Below are positions 57,629 to 64,000 of a stretch of DNA of 64,000 bases, piece by piece; position 1 is the stretch's first letter; every line of letters begins with the position of its first letter. Source of the DNA: Terrabacter sp. 28 (lineage in GTDB: Bacteria > Actinomycetota > Actinomycetes > Actinomycetales > Dermatophilaceae); the NCBI GenBank assembly GCA_000955875.1, contig JYOE01000014.1, positions 93,328 to 157,327 of the forward strand, given 5' to 3'. Under the pieces are notes generated by a model. The model worked only from the letters and a program-made list of their open reading frames with translations. It did no database searches and was not told the DNA's origin. A program made the translations under genes and the position numbers.

Positions 57629-58732
57629 ATGGCAACTGTGACGTTCGACAACGCGACGAGGCAGTACCCCGGGAACCCGGTTCCCTCCGTCGACAAGCTC
57701 AACATCGACATCGCGGACGGGGAGTTCCTCGTCCTGGTCGGTCCCTCCGGGTGTGGCAAGTCCACCTCCCTGCGCATGCTCGCCGGCCTCGAGGAGGTCA
57801 ACGGCGGACGCATCCTCATCGGCGACCGCGACGTGACGAACCTGTCCCCCAAGGACCGCGACGTGGCGATGGTGTTCCAGAACTACGCGCTCTACCCGCA
57901 CATGTCCGTCGCCGACAACATGGGCTTCGCGCTCAAGATCGCCGGCGTCGACAAGTCCGAGATCCGCAAGCGCGTCGAGGAGGCAGCCAAGATCCTCGAT
58001 CTCACCCCCTACCTCGACCGCAAGCCGAAGGCGCTCTCCGGTGGCCAGCGCCAGCGCGTCGCCATGGGCCGCGCGATCGTCCGCTCGCCCCAGGTGTTCC
58101 TCATGGACGAGCCACTGTCCAACCTCGACGCCAAGCTCCGCGTCCAGACGCGCACGCAGATCGCCTCGCTCCAGCGCCGTCTCGGCGTCACGACGGTCTA
58201 CGTCACGCACGACCAGGTCGAGGCCATGACGATGGGTGACCGCGTCGCGGTGCTCAAGGACGGCATCCTCCAGCAGTGCGACAGCCCGCGCCGCATGTAC
58301 GACCACCCGGCCAACGTCTTCGTCGCCGGCTTCATCGGCTCGCCGGCCATGAACCTCATGAACGTGCCCGTCACCGACGGCGGCGTCGACCTGCACGGCC
58401 ACACCGTGCCGATCTCCCGGGAGGACCTCGGCGGGGTGGGCAAGGACGTGACGCTCGGCGTCCGTCCCGAGGACCTCGAGCTGTCCTCCGACCAGTCGGG
58501 CATCCCCGTCACGGTCGACGTCGTCGAGGAGCTCGGCGCCGACGCCTACATCTACGGCTCGACCGAGCAGAAGCTGCTCGAGGCCACCGGTGAGAACGCC
58601 GGCGCCGTGCCGTTCATCGCGCGCGTCGACGGTCGGCGCCCCCCGGAGAAGGGCGAGAAGATCTACCTCAAGCCCAAGACCGGTCACGTCCACGTCTTCA
58701 ACTCGGAGTCGGGTCTGCGCGTCGGCGACTGA
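57629..58732 (+). CDS. msmK: ABC sugar transporter ATPase (MsmK/UgpC type)
   Basis: 367 residues. Walker A GPSGCGKST, Q loop FQNYALYPH, signature LSGGQRQR, Walker B VFLMDEPLSNLDAK and H loop VTHDQVEAM are all intact, followed by a C-terminal TOBE-type regulatory domain. MsmK/UgpC ATPases can serve several sugar transporters. It is divergent from malEFG, which lack their own ATPase, so it is the likely partner. ATG at 57629, 10 bases after AAGGAAGG. Confidence 0.95.
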   Translation: MATVTFDNATRQYPGNPVPSVDKLNIDIADGEFLVLVGPSGCGKSTSLRMLAGLEEVNGGRILIGDRDVTNLSPKDRDVAMVFQNYALYPHMSVADNMGFALKIAGVDKSEIRKRVEEAAKILDLTPYLDRKPKALSGGQRQRVAMGRAIVRSPQVFLMDEPLSNLDAKLRVQTRTQIASLQRRLGVTTVYVTHDQVEAMTMGDRVAVLKDGILQQCDSPRRMYDHPANVFVAGFIGSPAMNLMNVPVTDGGVDLHGHTVPISREDLGGVGKDVTLGVRPEDLELSSDQSGIPVTVDVVEELGADAYIYGSTEQKLLEATGENAGAVPFIARVDGRRPPEKGEKIYLKPKTGHVHVFNSESGLRVGD

Positions 58733-58769
58733 CTCCAGGCGCCTCTGGCGCAAGCAGATCGCGTATGCC

Positions 58770-58804
58770 GCCGGGCCGGCACCCCTCGTGGGTGCCGGCC
58801 CGGC
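58770..58804 (+). terminator. Perfect 15-bp hairpin after msmK
   Basis: 58770-58784 pairs perfectly with 58790-58804 around loop CTCGT, 38 bases after the msmK stop. The word GTATGCC precedes the stem. Confidence 0.82.
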
Positions 58805-58869
58805 GTCGTTGTCTCGCAACGCTGGACAGGGCTCCGCCACAGCGCCCGCCGAGGCTCTAGGCTCCGCGT

Positions 58870-59529
58870 GTGACGACATCGCGAATCGGACGCGCCTGGC
58901 ACACCCTGACGCTGCTCGTGGCAGTCATCGCCCTCGTCCTCCAGCTCTACCTCGTCGTCACCGGCGAGAACATCCTCGACTCGAGCGCGGTGACGACCGC
59001 CCTCCCCGAGCAGGTGCGCCGCTACTTCAGCTACTTCACCATCCAGTCCAACATCCTCGTCGCCGTGTCGATGTTCCTCATCGTCCGGGACCGCCTGGAC
59101 ACCCAGGGCGCCCGCGTCGTGCGGCTCGCCTCGCTCATCGGCATCACCGTCACGGGCATCGTCGCGGCCGTCGCGCTGCCGCCGTCGCCGACCTACACGA
59201 CGGCCAACCTCGTCTGCGACCGTCTGCTCCACATCGTCGTGCCGTCGCTGACCTTCGTCGGATGGGTCGCGTTCGGACCGCGCGGGCACGTCACGCGCGC
59301 CGACGTCCTGTCCTCGCTCATCTGGCCGGTGCTGTGGCTCGCGGCGACGCTCTCGCTCGGCCCCCTGGTCGACTGGTACCCCTACCCGTTCCTCAACGTG
59401 GGCGCGATCGGCCTCGGCCGCACCCTCGTCAACTGCGCCCTCGTCGCCGTTCTCTTCCTCGCCCTCGGGACCCTTGCGCTGTGGGCAGATCGACGGCTGT
59501 CGCGCGACCGTGCCACGATGACCGTGTGA
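58870..59529 (+). CDS. Pr6Pr family membrane protein
   Basis: 219 residues with six membrane helices and a characteristic FSYFTIQSNILVAVSMFL segment near residue 60, typical of the Pr6Pr/FAR-17a-like family. Biochemical role unknown. GTG start at 58870. Its TGA overlaps the GTG of the next gene (GTGTGA context), so the two are coupled. Confidence 0.85.
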   Translation: MTTSRIGRAWHTLTLLVAVIALVLQLYLVVTGENILDSSAVTTALPEQVRRYFSYFTIQSNILVAVSMFLIVRDRLDTQGARVVRLASLIGITVTGIVAAVALPPSPTYTTANLVCDRLLHIVVPSLTFVGWVAFGPRGHVTRADVLSSLIWPVLWLAATLSLGPLVDWYPYPFLNVGAIGLGRTLVNCALVAVLFLALGTLALWADRRLSRDRATMTV

Positions 59530-60770
59530 CCCTCGAGATCACCACCGCGCGACCCGAGTCCGCCCTGCTCGACCTGCCCTGGTCGACCCCGCTCGAGGAG
59601 TGGCCCGAGAGCTACCTGGCGGCCCTCCCCCGCGGCATCTCCCGCCACGTCGTGCGCTTCGTGAAGCTCGGGCCACGGGTGCTGGCCGTCAAGGAGATCA
59701 AGGACGACATCGCGGACCGCGAGTACGCCATGCTGCGCAACCTGCGCCGGCTCGACGTGCCCAGCGTGGAGCCGTTCGGCGTCGTGCACGGCCGCACGAC
59801 CGCCGACGGCGAGCCGCTCGACGCGTGTCTCATCACGCGCCACCTGCAGTTCTCCCTGCCCTACCGCGCGCTCTACAGCCAGAACCTCCGACCCGACACG
59901 GCGGTGCGCCTCATGGACGCCCTCGCCCTGCTGCTCGTGCGCCTGCACCTCGAAGGGTTCTGGTGGGGCGACGTGTCGCTCTCGAACACGCTGTTCCGGC
60001 GCGACGCCGGATCGTTCGCGGCCTACCTCGTCGACGCCGAGACGGGCGAGCTGCACGCGAGGCTCTCCGACGGCCAGCGCGAGCACGACCTCGACATCGC
60101 CCAGGTCAACATCGCCGGCGAGCTCATGGACCTCGACGCGGGCGGCTTCCTCGAGGAGGCTGCCGACCCGTTCGAGGTGGCCGCCTCGATCATCGAGCGC
60201 TACCACACCCTCTGGGACGCCCTCACCGGCACCGAACGCTTCGAGGTGGGCGATCGCTGGCGTGTCGACGAGCGCATCCGCCGCCTCAACGAGCTCGGCT
60301 TCGACGTCGACGAGCTCTCGATCACCACCGACATCGGCGGCACCGAGATCGTCATCACGCCCAAGGTCGTCGACGCAGGCCACCACTCGCGTCGCCTGCT
60401 GCGCCTCACGGGCCTCGACGTCGGCGAGAACCAGGCACGCCGACTCCTCAACGACCTGGACGCGTACGCCGCCGCGACCGACCGCCAGGGAGAGGACGAG
60501 GAGATCGTGGCCCACGACTGGCTGTCGCGCTGTTACGAGCCGGTGGTGCGGGCGGTCCCCCGTGACCTCAAGACCCGCCTCGAGCCGGCCGAGATCTTCC
60601 ACGAGGTGCTCGAGCACCGCTGGTACATGAGCGAGAAGGCCGGTCACGACACCCCGATCGAGGACGCCCTGCAGGACTACCTCGCGACGGTGCTGCCCGC
60701 CAAGCCGGAGGAGAAGGCGGTGCTCGGCGTCGACACCGAGGAGATGCCGGTCATCAGCAGGTTCGACTGA
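59526..60770 (+). CDS. DUF4032 protein (kinase-like fold)
   Basis: 414 residues. The N-terminal 250 residues resemble lipopolysaccharide/aminoglycoside kinase folds: VKLGPRVLAVKEIKDDIADREY gives a lysine-like site and LEGFWWGDVSLSNTLFRRD a catalytic-loop-like GDxxxxN. The C-terminal part (DUF4032) has HDWLSRCYEPVVRAVP. Widespread in actinobacteria; substrate unknown. GTG at 59526 overlaps the Pr6Pr gene. Convergent with the VKOR gene 10 bases downstream. Confidence 0.85.
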   Translation: MTLEITTARPESALLDLPWSTPLEEWPESYLAALPRGISRHVVRFVKLGPRVLAVKEIKDDIADREYAMLRNLRRLDVPSVEPFGVVHGRTTADGEPLDACLITRHLQFSLPYRALYSQNLRPDTAVRLMDALALLLVRLHLEGFWWGDVSLSNTLFRRDAGSFAAYLVDAETGELHARLSDGQREHDLDIAQVNIAGELMDLDAGGFLEEAADPFEVAASIIERYHTLWDALTGTERFEVGDRWRVDERIRRLNELGFDVDELSITTDIGGTEIVITPKVVDAGHHSRRLLRLTGLDVGENQARRLLNDLDAYAAATDRQGEDEEIVAHDWLSRCYEPVVRAVPRDLKTRLEPAEIFHEVLEHRWYMSEKAGHDTPIEDALQDYLATVLPAKPEEKAVLGVDTEEMPVISRFD

Positions 60771-60779
60771 CCCGCCCGC

Positions 60780-61277
60780 TCACTCGTCGGCGGGTCCGGA
60801 CAGGATCTGGCCGAAGAGCACGGCGACCCAGAGCGCGAACGTCAGCACGTGCACGACCGTGCACCACAGGCAGATGGCGTGGATGCGGAACAGCTCGGCC
60901 CACACGAGGTAGAGCGCCATGCCGAGGCCGACCGTCAGCCAGGCGAGGCGTGCCGGGTCGAGCCACCCGTCCGTGCGACGCCACGTGGCGGGCAGGCAGA
61001 GCCACAGCGTGACGGCGAAGAAGACGAGCCCCAGCAGCGCGACCGGCACACCCATGAAGGTGCTCCACGGCGAGCTCGTCACCTTGGCGCAGTCGACGAC
61101 GCCGCCGATGCTGCAGACGAGGGTCGAGTTCGCGGTGAAGTGCTCGAAGGAGAGGTACGCCGAGACGAGCAGGCCGAGGACGCTGAGCGTCACGGTCACG
61201 GGCGCGAGCCACACCGGCCGCACGCGTACGGCCGTGGTGGACACCTGCCCCGTCACGTCACCGCGAAGGGAGCCCAT
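60780..61277 (-). CDS. Vitamin K epoxide reductase (VKOR) family protein
   Basis: 165 residues with four to five helices. Redox cysteines: CSIGGVVDCAKV (outer loop pair) and the active CxxC in AICLWCTVVH. In actinobacteria VKOR replaces DsbB and reoxidises a DsbA-like partner with quinone. ATG at 61277 follows the stop of the DUF929 gene by 5 bases, forming an operon with a thioredoxin-fold partner. Confidence 0.92.
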   Translation of the reverse strand: MGSLRGDVTGQVSTTAVRVRPVWLAPVTVTLSVLGLLVSAYLSFEHFTANSTLVCSIGGVVDCAKVTSSPWSTFMGVPVALLGLVFFAVTLWLCLPATWRRTDGWLDPARLAWLTVGLGMALYLVWAELFRIHAICLWCTVVHVLTFALWVAVLFGQILSGPADE

Positions 61278-61282
61278 GGAGC

Positions 61283-62134
61283 TCACCGCTTGAGCAGCAC
61301 GGACGCGGTGACCACGCCGCTGCTCTTGCAGACGTTCGCCGGCTGGTTGTCGGTCTGTGCGCAGATCTGGGCCGTCAGCATGTTGATGGCCGGCAGGACC
61401 GTCTTGCCGACGTCGGACTTCGGGTCGGAGATGCCGGCGATGATCTGGTCGTAGGTCTTGCCGTCGAAGACGTTCGCGTCGACGGTCGCGCCGTTCGTCG
61501 CGTGGGTGCCGCCGTAGCTGACCCACGGGATGCCGCCCTCGGGGTTGAACTTCTGGAAGAGCGCGAGGTTCTCGCCCTCCAGCGTCTGCAGCGGCTTGTT
61601 GTTGCGGTCCTGGGTCTCGACCGCGTCGAAGGACACGTAGTCGCTGGTGTACTTCGCGTCCTTGAAGGAGAACGTGGGGGTGTCGGGGTGCACGTCGCTG
61701 CTCGAGCTCGTCGTGTCGGTGAGCCCGGTGAAGCTGCCGAAGCGCGAGAGCGCACCGATCATGGCCCAGCGCTCCATCGCGCAGAACGGGCAGAACTCGG
61801 CGCCGACGTAGAGCACCTTGGTCTTGGCGCCGTCCTTGAGCGGCGTGCCGCCGTTGAGCTTGGCGGGTGCCTGCGACGGGGAGGGCGCGGGCGCGGAGTC
61901 GAGGAGCGTGGCCGGCAGGGTCTCGAGCTTCTGCAGGGCGGCCGCCCCACCCGAGGCAGCAGGCGCCGGCGCGGGACGGTTCGCGATCGTGATGCCGACG
62001 ACGACGGCGATGACGACGACCACCACCGCGACGACCGCCGCGATGACCTGCGTGCGCTGGCGGTCCTTGCGGGCGGCCTCGGCGCGCAGCTGCGCTGCCC
62101 GGGCCGCCGTCTCTGCGCGGTTGCTCTTCGCCAC
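61283..62134 (-). CDS. DUF929 (DsbA-like) thiol-disulfide protein
   Basis: 283 residues. One N-terminal membrane helix (about residues 28-52: VIAAVVAVVVVVIAVVVGITI) anchors an external domain with a thioredoxin-like active site EFCPFCAMERWAM (about residue 125) and later SYGG and a Cys pair near the end (QICAQ, NVCKS). Likely the oxidase that introduces disulfides, with VKOR as partner. GTG at 62134 follows AGGACGG; an extension to 62203 exists but lacks support. Confidence 0.85.
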   Translation of the reverse strand: MAKSNRAETAARAAQLRAEAARKDRQRTQVIAAVVAVVVVVIAVVVGITIANRPAPAPAASGGAAALQKLETLPATLLDSAPAPSPSQAPAKLNGGTPLKDGAKTKVLYVGAEFCPFCAMERWAMIGALSRFGSFTGLTDTTSSSSDVHPDTPTFSFKDAKYTSDYVSFDAVETQDRNNKPLQTLEGENLALFQKFNPEGGIPWVSYGGTHATNGATVDANVFDGKTYDQIIAGISDPKSDVGKTVLPAINMLTAQICAQTDNQPANVCKSSGVVTASVLLKR

Positions 62135-62297
62135 GGGTTCCGTCCTCCGTCTGTCTGCTGCCGTCCCGGCACTTGTACTACGCGCTGTAGTTGACACCGC
62201 CAACTCTAGCGAGGTCCCCCTGACCAGCGTCGGGCGGTTCGGCGGAGTTCCCGGGAGTCACCGGTCACACCCGGACCACTGCGCGGCCCAGCACGTA

Positions 62298-62320
62298 TGC
62301 CGTCCGGTCACCGGACGGCA
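62298..62320 (-). terminator. Perfect 10-bp hairpin after rlmB
   Basis: TGCCGTCCGG (62298-62307) pairs with CCGGACGGCA (62311-62320) around TCA, 5 bases beyond the rlmB stop. Built from the same TGCCGTCCG text as the hairpin at 47-83. Confidence 0.75.
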
Positions 62321-62324
62321 CACG

Positions 62325-63293
62325 TCAGCCGCGACGCTGGCGGGCGATCTCGTAGAGGGTGACGCCCGTGGCGATGCCGGCGTTCAGCGACTCGACCGCC
62401 GAGCTCATCGGGATCGAGACGATCTGGTCGCAGGTCTCGCTGACGAGGCGCGAGAGACCCTTGCCCTCGGAGCCGGTGACGATGACGAGCGGCTCGGAGG
62501 CCAGGGTCAGGTCGGGCAGCTCGACGTCCCCGTCCATGTCGAGGCCGAGGATGAAGAAGCCGGCCTTCTTGAACTCCTCGAGGGCACGGTTGAGGTTGCT
62601 CGCCTTGGCGACCGGCACGCGCGCGGCAGCACCGGCCGACGTCTTCCACGCCGAGGCGGTCATGCCGACCGAGCGGCGCTCGGGCACGACGACGCCGTGG
62701 CCGCCGAAGGCCGCGACGGAGCGGATGATCGCGCCGAGGTTGCGCGGGTCGGTGATCCCGTCGAGCGCCACGACGAGCGGAATGCCGGGCATCTCGGGGT
62801 CGATGAGGTCGCTCGGGTGCGCGTAGTCGTAGGGCGGCACCTGCAGGGCGAGGCCCTGGTGCACGGCGCCGTCGGTGAGCCGGTCGAGCTCGCCGCGCGG
62901 GGTCTCGAGGATCGGCAGGCCCCGCTCGGTCGCGATCTTGAGAGCCTCGCGCACGCGGTCGTCGGAGTCGATGCGGCCCGCGACGTACATCGTCGACACG
63001 GGGATGTCGGCGCGCAGGGCCTCGACCACCGAGTTGCGCCCGGCGACGATCTCGCTCGAGCCCTTGGTGCGTCGCTGCGGTCGGGCCGGTCCGCGGGAGG
63101 ACCCGCCGCCCGGGCCACCCTGGCGCTTGGCCACGGCCTTCGCGCGCTTGTGCGCCGGGTGGTACTCGCGGTCGGCGGCCTTCGGCGTGGGCCCCTTGCC
63201 CTCGAGGCCGCGACGACGCTGGCCGCCGGATCCGACGGTCGCGCCCTTGCCGCCCTTCCGGATGGCGCCGCGCCGCTGGGAGTTGCCTGGCAT
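62325..63293 (-). CDS. rlmB: 23S rRNA 2'-O-methyltransferase RlmB-like (SpoU/TrmH family)
   Basis: 322 residues. A basic N-terminal extension (about 1-75, rich in Arg/Gly/Lys) precedes the substrate-binding domain ([24 protein letters not shown]) and the knotted SPOUT domain with [35 protein letters not shown] and [18 protein letters not shown]. Methylates rRNA or tRNA ribose using SAM. ATG at 63293 lies right after the cysS stop, the usual cysS-rlmB pair. Confidence 0.95.
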   Translation of the reverse strand: MPGNSQRRGAIRKGGKGATVGSGGQRRRGLEGKGPTPKAADREYHPAHKRAKAVAKRQGGPGGGSSRGPARPQRRTKGSSEIVAGRNSVVEALRADIPVSTMYVAGRIDSDDRVREALKIATERGLPILETPRGELDRLTDGAVHQGLALQVPPYDYAHPSDLIDPEMPGIPLVVALDGITDPRNLGAIIRSVAAFGGHGVVVPERRSVGMTASAWKTSAGAAARVPVAKASNLNRALEEFKKAGFFILGLDMDGDVELPDLTLASEPLVIVTGSEGKGLSRLVSETCDQIVSIPMSSAVESLNAGIATGVTLYEIARQRRG

Positions 63294-63294
63294 G

Positions 63295-64000
63295 TCAGCC
63301 CTGTGCCTTCTCGGCCCCGAGGGCCGCGTTCGTGGAGTCGGTGGCGTCGGCCGCGGCCCTCGTCGGGCGCGCGAGCGACCACTGGGCCCCCGACTGGGTG
63401 TCGGTGATCTCGATGCCGACCGCGGTCAGCTGGTCGCGGATCTCGTCGGCGCGCTCGAAGTCGCGCTCCTGCCGGGCGACCTGGCGGGCGTCGAGCTGGG
63501 CGCGGACGAGCGCCTCCAGCGCGAGCTCGACGGCAGCTTCCTCGCGCGCGTCGCCCGAGCCCCAGTGGGCCGCGAGCGGGTTGACGCCGAGCACGTCGGT
63601 CATCGCCACGACGGCGGCCGCGGCCTCGAGTGCCGCCTCGTCGTCGTCCTCGTCGAGCGCCGTGTTGCCGGCCCGCACCGTGTCGTGCACGACGGCGAGC
63701 GCCCCGCTGACGCCGAGGTCGTCGTCCATCGAGGCGACGAAGGCCTCGGGCAGTGCCGCCACGTCGAGCGGCACGATGGCGCCCCGCCGCGACGCCCGCT
63801 CGAGGAAGCCCTCGATGCGGTCGACCGCGGCCGACGCCTCGTCGAGCGAGCCGGGGTGGTACTCGATCATCGAGCGGTAGTGCGCGGCCGTGAGGTAGTA
63901 GCGCAGCACGATCGGGCGCGTGTCCTCGAGCAGGTGGCGCACCTCGAGCGCGTTGCCGAGCGACTTGCCCATCTTCTGGCCCTTGACCGTCACCCAGGCG
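63295..64000 (-). CDS. cysS: Cysteinyl-tRNA synthetase, C-terminal part (cut by window edge)
   Basis: The visible 234 residues begin [16 protein letters not shown], which contains the KMSKS-loop signature (KMGKSLGN here), then [16 protein letters not shown] and the helical anticodon region ending in [26 protein letters not shown]. The N-terminal catalytic half with the zinc ligands lies beyond 64000. The terminal 35 residues are an Ala/Thr-rich tail. Confidence 0.95.
   Translation of the reverse strand, partial: AWVTVKGQKMGKSLGNALEVRHLLEDTRPIVLRYYLTAAHYRSMIEYHPGSLDEASAAVDRIEGFLERASRRGAIVPLDVAALPEAFVASMDDDLGVSGALAVVHDTVRAGNTALDEDDDEAALEAAAAVVAMTDVLGVNPLAAHWGSGDAREEAAVELALEALVRAQLDARQVARQERDFERADEIRDQLTAVGIEITDTQSGAQWSLARPTRAAADATDSTNAALGAEKAQG

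Overview
The window is 64 kb of very GC-rich DNA with GTG starts, ATGA/GTGA gene overlaps and actinobacterial families throughout (resuscitation-promoting factor with an upstream c-di-AMP riboswitch, DUF4032, Pr6Pr, VKOR, SARP and ECF41 regulators). Gene content and the frequent word GTATGCC suggest a high-GC actinomycete, probably of the Intrasporangiaceae/Dermatophilaceae type; the genus is inference. Both window edges are chromosomal; the last gene (cysS) is cut by the right edge.

0-12.8 kb is a nitrogen-oxide respiration cluster. On the minus strand narGHJI-narK forms an overlapping operon for nitrate reduction and nitrate/nitrite exchange. Upstream, also on the minus strand, a second operon encodes a DUF2249 protein, a large membrane-domain/cupredoxin/NirK fusion and a hemerythrin-like protein. 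A divergent HTH regulator with three C-terminal cysteines faces this operon across a 37-bp near-palindrome that is probably its operator. 12.8-32.9 kb holds a secreted helical protein, ppsA with its regulator ppsR, a SARP-type giant regulator, an ECF41 sigma factor translationally coupled to a CxxC carboxymuconolactone-decarboxylase protein (with a recognisable ECF41 promoter), a secreted prealbumin-fold protein, a TreS-like GH13 enzyme, a yefM-yoeB toxin-antitoxin pair with its TGTACA operator, and a large LuxR-family ATPase regulator broken by two one-base frameshifts.

33.0-44.1 kb is an integrated element of the pSAM2/AICE type: repSA-like replication initiator, excisionase and tyrosine integrase lie beside an intact tRNA-Thr(TGT), and the 3' part of that tRNA is repeated at the other end (32986-33024). 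The cargo is a decayed aldo/keto reductase, a small secreted protein, an IS110 remnant, a DeoC-like protein lacking the Schiff-base lysine, a SnoaL-like protein, a secreted PQQ-type sugar dehydrogenase and a haloacid dehalogenase. No conjugation gene (TraB/FtsK type) is visible.

44.2-64 kb returns to chromosome: rpf-LysM under a c-di-AMP riboswitch, a membrane Ser/Thr kinase, a CBS-domain protein, trehalose synthesis otsA-otsB, a maltodextrin-type ABC operon (malE-malF-malG-GH13-lacI) divergent from its ATPase gene across two GCAAGnnnTTGC operators, Pr6Pr and DUF4032 proteins, a VKOR/DUF929 thiol-disulfide pair, rlmB and the end of cysS. Three sugar loci (TreS-like GH13, otsAB, mal) point to active maltodextrin/trehalose metabolism.
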